Assembly: GCA_017654935.2 (NCBI GenBank)
Contig: CM065686.1
Span: 25,623,491-25,687,490, forward strand
Direction of reading: 5' to 3'
From: Phymorhynchus buccinoides
Taxonomy: Eukaryota > Mollusca > Gastropoda > Neogastropoda > Raphitomidae
DNA: 64,000 bases
A program made the translations under genes and the position numbers. Under the pieces are notes generated by a model. The model ran no database searches. It was not told the origin of the DNA and was given only the letters and a program-made list of their open reading frames with translations. Position 1 is the first letter of the stretch. Every line of letters begins with the position of its first letter. This document shows, one piece after another, positions 12,918 through 64,000 of this stretch.

Positions 12918-13711
12918 CAGACCTGCCAACCTTTCCGCTCGGACTACATTTCTTCCGCCCTTCCACTCAAGTCCATAAAATTCCGCTTTCAAAACTTTAA
13001 AAAAAAGTTTTTGGGAACACACAAATTCATCGTCTTATGCACGCACAGCTGCTGTGCGTATAACCAACTTTCCAGTTTCTGTTTGTGCACTTCCGTCAAG
13101 ATGGCGATTGACACATCGATGTGTGTGAGACTGGGGAGAAAAGAAAGAGAATAGACCAATATTTCTGCCAAGATTACATGGAAAAGTATCTGTGCATTCA
13201 GAGATCAAGAAAGTGTGCATCATGCTAGATGTATGATGTGCTCACTACACTTAAAAGTCTCCTATGGAGGGTGTCAAGACATCAAATGCCACATTACTTC
13301 TCATCGTCTTATCGAAACTGCAAACTCCCAGACTTCGTCTTCCACCGTTAGTGACTTTTTCAAGCCAACGGAAGGAAAGGAGAACAAAGATGAACTTAAA
13401 TTGATTCATTATCTTCCTTCCAAGTCTTATTATTTAAGTCATCTATGGCACCAACCGTCTTGGTCTGCCCAAATAAAAAAAAGACAGAGGAACAAACCAA
13501 AAGCTTCTATTGTGTTAGGAATAGTTGTGACACTTCCAGACAAGACTTGTTTTAAACAAGACAAGTTCACAAGGATGAAAATTGCTTGCTTCAAATAATG
13601 TTTACGCGCGAAAGGTAAGATGCCACGTCAAAATTCCTCTTAGCTCCAAACAATTCCTCTTTCCTGCTACAAATATTCCTCTTTGGTTTGTTAGGGGGTT
13701 GGCAGGTCTGA
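12918..13711 (+). mobile_element. DNA transposon remnant with 15-bp TIRs
   Basis: TCAGACCTGCCAACC at 12918-12932 is matched by its perfect reverse complement at 13697-13711. The roughly 790-bp interior carries a degraded frame with a C2H2/BED-like signature (see 13215). The size is far below a full transposase element, so it is an internally deleted copy. Confidence 0.6.
13215..13598 (+). pseudogene. Transposase N-terminal zinc-finger fragment (BED/hAT-like)
   Basis: The 127-codon frame contains C-x2-C followed by a GG-x-x-D-x-K motif and H-x4-H (CMMC, SYGGCQDIKCH, SHR). This resembles the BED-type finger at the N terminus of hAT-derived proteins. It is followed by a Ser/Thr-rich linker (QTSSSTVSDFF), also typical there. 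The upstream part of the domain (QDYMEKYLC) lies in another frame, and no catalytic domain follows. The identification rests on pattern only. Confidence 0.35.
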
Positions 13712-13724
13712 AAAATGCAGGAGA

Positions 13725-13880
13725 ATGGACCAATAAGGCAGAGAAAAGTAGACACCAGAAAGCAAAAGGAAGAGAAAAGGCAGAGTCAAAGAGAGTGATA
13801 GAGTTGGGGAATTTACTAGCACAGAACTTCCAGAAGATGAGGGAACTATTTCTACTGAAAGACCCCCCCCGGTATCCCCG
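13725..13880. repeat. Dispersed family C repeat, partial copy
   Basis: It contains GGCAGAGTCAAAGAGAGTGA, CACAGAACTTCCAGAAG, GGGAACTATTT and a run of C with GGTATCCC. The same string of words occurs at 17800-18110, 23066-23371 (reverse), 30925-31225 and 63290-63500. Confidence 0.7.
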
Positions 13881-16800
13881 TTGCCCGCCTCCTACGAGGA
13901 TGTGCGGTTGGCCTTTAGGAGGCTGCTGGGCTCGTCTCCGTAAAACAATGAATGAAATATAAAAACTGTTGTAGTGTAGTTTGTTATAATTAAAAAAATA
14001 ATAACACTTGGTTGCAATATTACAAAAAAAATCAATGCTGTTAGCTTTATTTTTGAGATTGAGAAATGAACTCCACACCACTTTTTCTCCCAACAAAATG
14101 GGGCTTTTCTTTACGTTTGTTCAAAGTTTGGTAAATGACATTTTTACAACTACAAGTTATGTTCCTGAAACGTTTATGATTTACCAAAAAAATCATAAAA
14201 AAAAATCGATTAATATTCATCCAACCAGTAATTAAAAAGAAAACAAAAACAAAGCAAAAGAAAGCAATATAAATGATTGATGCACACAAGCTTATTCTCA
14301 CATAAAGAAAAACGACGAAAAAGACAGCAATTCTATACAAGTACATATAAATACATACACAATGCTTAAAGTTTTACATAACAAGTAGTAAATCAACATG
14401 AACAGACTCAGATCTAACATGCTTAAAATGTGCATGTCAAATAATCAATCAATCAAACGACAAGTAGACTGACAGACCCACCTACCCACAGGTTTTGTAC
14501 TACTACGGATACATGATCATGAATATGATAAATCTTTATAGGCGTATAGAATGAGGATATGGGTACCTAATCTTTAAAAAAAAAAAAAAGAGGAAAAAAA
14601 GCAAGCAAACTAACTAAAAGTTTTTCACTTTGAAAACCTTTGAAAAATAAACACCCTGAAGTGCTGATGGAACCCAGAGAAGCACTGGCTCCACCTGCCC
14701 TAGCAAGGTGAGAGTTTCTCTACGTTCTCACTGGCATACTACACAACACACAATGGATACAGTCCCTGTGCTTACTTTATTTGTACTTGTAGTATTGCAG
14801 AGAATCATATCTAGGCATAGTAAACACACGTCTAAAGATGGCGACGTGGGAAGCAAGTCATGTGACGTTATCTACACGCGCTTACCTATTTTATCTCATT
14901 ACTATAGTAATTCCCAAACAGTGAGAGCAGCCCTACTCCAGCTCCAGAAGCCAAGACAGAATAGTTTACAGCATGTACCATCATTTGCTGGCATTCAAAT
15001 ATACAAGGTATACAATTTTTTTGGTTTAAAACAAAGTTAGTAGTTGAAGTACATTTTATAACAAAATAATAAAACACCTCAGACCAGTGTAAACATCAAA
15101 TAGCTTTGGCAGGGGTAGGAAGGTCTGTCTGCATTGATGTTTATCAGCACCATATCAAATAACTACAGTCACACGCACATCCATTCTAAGCACTGAATTC
15201 AACCAACACCAGTATGCACAGCAACACTCATAAATGCAGAGAAAACATGTACAAGATCAATCAACTATATAAACCATCACAAACATTGACCAAAAAAACC
15301 TGAATCAGATGCTTAGGCAATATGAATCAGAAAATAGAGACATGCAAAAAACCCAAATAACCTTCACAAACACCTGTACTTTTATGACATTGAACATTGT
15401 ACACCCCAAAACTGACACACAGGTATGAAGAAAATGATGTATCTTTATTGCAAAGAAAACAAGAAAGGGTTGACTTTCTGTCTTGAATTCCACTTCCAAT
15501 TGTTCAACAAAAAATGTGAACAGAGAATTTGATCATCGGTGTGGTAAAAAGAATGGAACAGCAGCTAAGGCACACATGCAATGTAAGTACAACTACATAA
15601 CAATCTAAGATGTGGGTATTGCTAGTAATTTATCACACAATGCAATGTGTCTCCGGTCTTGTGACCTTAGTCAAAGGGTTGTATAGCAAAACAAATTTGA
15701 ACGACCATGACCAAATAAATTGTAAAAGGGTACTTGCGGAAGATCTGTAACAGTTACATATTGTTCATAATAATGTTGTAAATGGTTACACATGAATACA
15801 CTCATTTATTTTACTCGAGAAGGAACACAGCTATTGCACAATAATGATCACTTTAGCATTTGTTCTCACCTTTTTTCTGTTGCGTATGTGCCAGACCACT
15901 GATGTCGGCAACTAAATTTCAGATATTCATATTCATTCTCTTACACATTAACACACATTCTTTCCCTCTCTCCCTCCCTCTCTCTCTCTCTCTCTCACAC
16001 ACACACAAAGTTGATTTCCTTTCACATACATTCACGCAAACATCACAATAGGCAAGTAATCTATGTAATAATAATTCAAGCCATAAAAAGGATCAGATAA
16101 ATGTAAGCTTTAAATAAAATCATACTAGTTTAAACTTCTTGGTTATTTCGCAATGTATTGTAACAGAATTATTATCAGACTGACACTGTAGCATGGTGTT
16201 ATTGGTGTTAATAATTACATTGATACCAGAAAGATTTTGATTAAAGAGAGAAACAGAGAGATTATAACATTGTGTTGAAAATATAAATAAAAAAACCCAA
16301 CTTCATATAAGTCTGCCCAGCCAGTAATACAGATTGAGATGGGTTAATTTAGAATGTTGAATGTTCCATCATATACAAATGCATGAAATGAGACAAAGCT
16401 TAACTAAAATAAACGATGGATAAAACAGTTTGTGACCAATTGTTTATAAACTTAAATTAAAGTGTCAGAAAATGCACAGAATTGTAATTCAAGCTGTTTT
16501 CAGCCATGTTGTACTTATTCATTAAATACTTCAAAGAGACACTCTTTCTCATTTTACAACTGTGGAACATTTTCCATTAATTATTTCAGTGAGTGTGGCC
16601 TTTATTCCTAGACAGGAGGAGTTTTTGAAAGTAAGGAATGAAAGATAATTTTCTTGTCCAGGAGCACAAATGTTTTCTCTCGAGATTTTCTTGCAGTCTG
16701 ATAATTCATAAATGTATTGGCGCTAGCAGAGTGTCTCAAAATAGCAAATAAAAGTGTGTTTAAACTTGACCCATCTCACAGAAGAAGTCTATCAAACTTA

Positions 16801-16901
16801 AATGTCAAAAAGAGTAGAATGTGTACAGCAGTATGGTGGAGATTACTGCCTTCAGTGTAGCTTGAGGAAGGAAAGGAAAGGTCCAGGTCGCTGCACTCCG
16901 C
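13881..16901. other. Probable 3' UTR/downstream region of gene B
   Basis: AT-rich and lacking supported coding exons. Several TTTATT words (AATAAA on the minus strand, for example 16601-16606) could end the gene B transcript, but the sequence alone cannot choose among them. A short (CT)n(CA)n tract lies at 15975-16007. Confidence 0.45.
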
Positions 16902-61130
<44,229 letters not shown>

Positions 61131-61324
61131 CTGCCACACAAATAGGATTCATCAATCAGAAAGAGAGACACAGAGAGAAAGAAAAGAAAGAAAATGTTAT
61201 GCTACCAGGGTCATGATATAAGCAAACAGAATGCTTTTTTACAATCAGCTCTAATGGGGAAAACTCTGAAAAGAGGAAAGAGGGGGGACGAGCGGAGGAG
61301 GGAGACAGAGAGAGAGAAGAGAGA

Positions 61325-61329
<5 letters not shown>

Positions 61330-61405
<76 letters not shown>
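61330..61405. repeat. (GA)n microsatellite
   Basis: Pure GA run bordered by GAGAAGA variants. Confidence 0.95.
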
Positions 61406-61409
<4 letters not shown>

Positions 61410-61512
61410 AGAGAAAAGAGAGAAAAGAGAGACCGCATGGATGCAATTTAATCCTCAATTAATAATTCATGCAGGTTGAATCTGATGAAACCCAAATGTC
61501 TTCCACATATCC

Positions 61513-61527
61513 GTTCACACACACATG

Positions 61528-61565
<38 letters not shown>

Positions 61566-61590
61566 CACGCACACACACACACACACACAC
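61513..61590. repeat. (CA)n microsatellite
   Basis: CA run interrupted by CATGCACG. Confidence 0.95.
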
Positions 61591-63529
61591 AGAACATTTA
61601 AACACACACACATAATAGTGATCTATGGTAGTGCTGATAATAATAGGGCTGCTTGTGTAACTGGTCTGGGTCCATGGCTCATTTTCTGTGTGGGTGAGTA
61701 ACAACAGTGCTTTGGCTCTTTGGCTTTGAATGTGCACACAGACAGACATACACATTTGAGCATGTACACAGATACATACATGCACACACACAAAAACATA
61801 TGCCATGACATGCACACACACATACCAAAAAAAATTCTATTTGTGTGTGTCTTTCTCTGTGGCGGCACACACACATCAAATCAGCCTTCAAGGAAATTTG
61901 GTTTAATCTTTTCTTTTAAAAATAAGTTTCAAAATCAGTTGAAACGTTTTATTTGTTATGGTTGTTTTGGATTTATCCCTTTTTTGCATACATCACACGC
62001 TTACACTACAGCTTCCATGCTTTATTTAGCTTTTAAACAAAACAAATCTATGAAGTAACTGGCCAAGCAAGTCAAGCCCTGCCCCATACATGCTTGCTTT
62101 TTTATTTCACAAACCTGGCAGTAACTTGTCCAACAGGTCCTGCCAGAGGCAACATGATATAAAAAGTGTGCCGTTTGGTGGCACAGGTTGCAACTTACAC
62201 GACCAATTGTGGGCACAATAAGAGAGTGAAGCTTCACGACTGACTTCAGCCAAACATTTCAAATTCAATGCATAATCATGGGGAGCTCTCTTTTGACACC
62301 TTGAATCGTCACCTTAGCAGTGAAAGCAGGGAAAGAAAGACACTATGTTTTAACGCATCCCCATATTCATGTGAGACTTTCCCTTTTTTCGAATGCCCTC
62401 CAATAGGGATTATCTTTACAACAGGGTCATAATACTCCATTCCTGATCTTGTTTTATAGCATGAATGCCAAGAATTGAAGAAATAGAAAAAAGAGAATGA
62501 ATGAATGAACATCAAGGTATTTCTTTAGAAGAGAGTTGAGACTATGCTACTTGTCAGGTGCCTTGGCTTGTAACTAAAGAACTTGCCAACAAAACATAGG
62601 TGTCAACGACCAACTGCTTGCTTTGCATAAACTCTTGAACCTATTTCAGTATTTTGGCAGTGGTGTTTTTTTAATCTATAATAATGCGCTAAGGAAAAAG
62701 GAGGGACAGCTAAAAACTTGAGTACCACGTAAATGTCAGACTTTTGCTTGGCATGCATGTCAAGATACACACTTCATCTATTTATTCCGCTATGTCAGAT
62801 TTAACATTTTGCTTTTGAAAGTTGATTTTGAAGGCAAAATGTTGCTCGCGTGTCAAGCTGCGTCATGAAGCTACCTTCGGAAAACACGAAGTTTGCCGAA
62901 GTTATTCAAGTTGGCTATACATGCAAAATTTGGGTCGTCTGCTTCGCCCGAAAATTGCCGAAGCTACCTTCGGAAAACACGAAGATTGCAAGGTCACATT
63001 TCAAGTTGGCTATACAGAGACCGTCAACTTTACTGCAATCTGTAAACTTAATATTTATTTTTTTTCTACGTGGCAATGGTTATTTGAATGAACGAACCAC
63101 TTTGACAATCGAAGGCAATATCATGATGCAAATTGCTAAAATCCGTCGTAAAACTGGTGAGTTAAACTGTCTAATTTTTTGGTGGACAGTTTTGGTGGAA
63201 GCCATTTGCATTTTCAAAACGGTTCATTTTTAGACACGTGCGTGTGCTAACAGAAAGCAGAGGCTAACTCACTGCACCTAGAATTAGAAACTTCTATGGT
63301 TGCTTTGGTTAGAAGAAGGGAGAGGGGTAGGGGGAGGGGTGGCTAGGAGTAGGAAGGAGAAGAGGGAGGCGAGTAGGGCTTTTGTACAAATAGTTCCTCT
63401 ACCTTCTGGAAGTTTTGTGTTTGGTCTAACCATATTTGTTTTGAAAGGTGCATAACGGAGAATAACACATCTGCGCTCATGAATTGACAGGAAACCGAGC
63501 AAGCAATGATTAAGTGTGTGCTGTCTACT

Positions 63530-63530
63530 A

Positions 63531-63569
<39 letters not shown>

Positions 63570-63616
63570 TGTGTGTGTGTGTGTGTGTGCGTGCGTGTAC
63601 GTGTGTGTGTGTGTGT
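63530..63616. repeat. (TG)n microsatellite
   Basis: TG run with a few CG steps, next to the family C fragment. Confidence 0.93.
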
Positions 63617-63689
63617 CGTGCGGGGCACGGGTTTATCTAGTATATTTATAATGCAGCATTTTTACAATTACCTGATAATGCAAACTTAA

Positions 63690-63850
63690 AAACATTTATT
63701 TTACAATGCTTTGTTCCCAGGCTGAGACCCCTGCGCCTTACAATAATATTGTGACTGATAATAATAAGAAAATATAATAACAAGACCTGAATATTGTGTA
63801 AAATTTGGGGTGTGCGACTTATACTAATACATAGTACGACAAATATGGTA
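63690..63850. repeat. Dispersed family A repeat, last copy
   Basis: It contains GGCTGAGACCCCTGCGCCTT, TGTGACTGATAATAATAAG and TTTGGGGTGTGCGACTTATA. The 5' part is diverged. Confidence 0.72.
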
Positions 63851-63936
63851 AGCCAAAATGGCTTTCACATTGATTTTGTTTTATCTTCATACTGAAAATG
63901 CTAGTAAATTCAATGTGTAAACAGGAAACCGTGTGT

Positions 63937-63980
<44 letters not shown>

Positions 63981-64000
63981 GCGTGTGCACAAATGATGCC

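Larger units (their letters stand above)
61131..64000. other. Intron upstream of the PSI exon: microsatellites and dispersed repeats
   Basis: No signal-peptide exon found. It contains (GA)n at 61330-61405, (CA)n at 61513-61590, a roughly 95-bp imperfect tandem repeat at 62866-63025 (CTACCTTCGGAAAACACGAA twice), a partial family C repeat at 63290-63500, (TG)n at 63530-63616, a family A repeat at 63690-63850 and (TG)n at 63931-63985. Confidence 0.7.

Noticed and set aside
61720..64000. Signal-peptide exon of gene B within the right end
   Set aside because: No ATG followed by a hydrophobic stretch ending at a phase-1 donor could be supported.

Overview
This is a stretch of an animal nuclear genome. 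It has spliced genes with GT..AG introns, long AT-rich introns, abundant (TG)n/(GA)n microsatellites, many short dispersed repeats and two nearly complete tyrosine-recombinase retrotransposons. The only host genes I can support are two integrin beta subunits. The I-EGF modules, the NPxY-bearing tails and the repeat content suit an invertebrate, and a marine mollusc is my best guess. That assignment is inference only.

Layout. 1-759: simple repeats and intron. 760-3367 (+): the last four coding exons of integrin beta gene A (beta-tail domain, transmembrane helix, cytoplasmic tail). Its 5' part lies off the left edge. 3368-16901: non-coding DNA between the convergent 3' ends, holding probable UTR, a 128-bp tandem array and several TIR/MITE-like elements. 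16902-61130 (-): integrin beta gene B, 20 coding exons running from the PSI domain to the stop. Only the signal-peptide/first exon is missing, presumably off the right edge. The joined exons give 762 residues in one continuous frame with all phases matching. The two genes lie tail to tail, and the intron phases of their last four exons are identical, so they look like inverted paralogues.

Gene B's introns host the mobile DNA: DIRS-1 (23991-30520), a DIRS terminal fragment (33439-33514), a LINE RNase H remnant (43364-44530) inside a TTAA-bounded inverted-repeat unit (41142-45030), and DIRS-2 (47023-53088). Both DIRS elements show the inverted terminal repeats and the internal complementary region that define the order. 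DIRS-2 keeps an intact gag-like ORF and RT/RNase H ORF but a frameshifted recombinase. DIRS-1 keeps an open recombinase but a broken gag and RT/RNase H.

The most unusual signal is in gene B itself. At six exons the neighbouring intron carries tandem or partial copies of the exon edge together with its splice site. Donor edges are copied at 38440-39963 and 53390-54385. Acceptor edges are copied at 17584-17790, 19591-20052, 32254-32455 and 45828-46190. This produces arrays of decoy splice sites and, at one exon, about 14 potential in-frame 24-nt micro-exons. I know of no named feature class for this.
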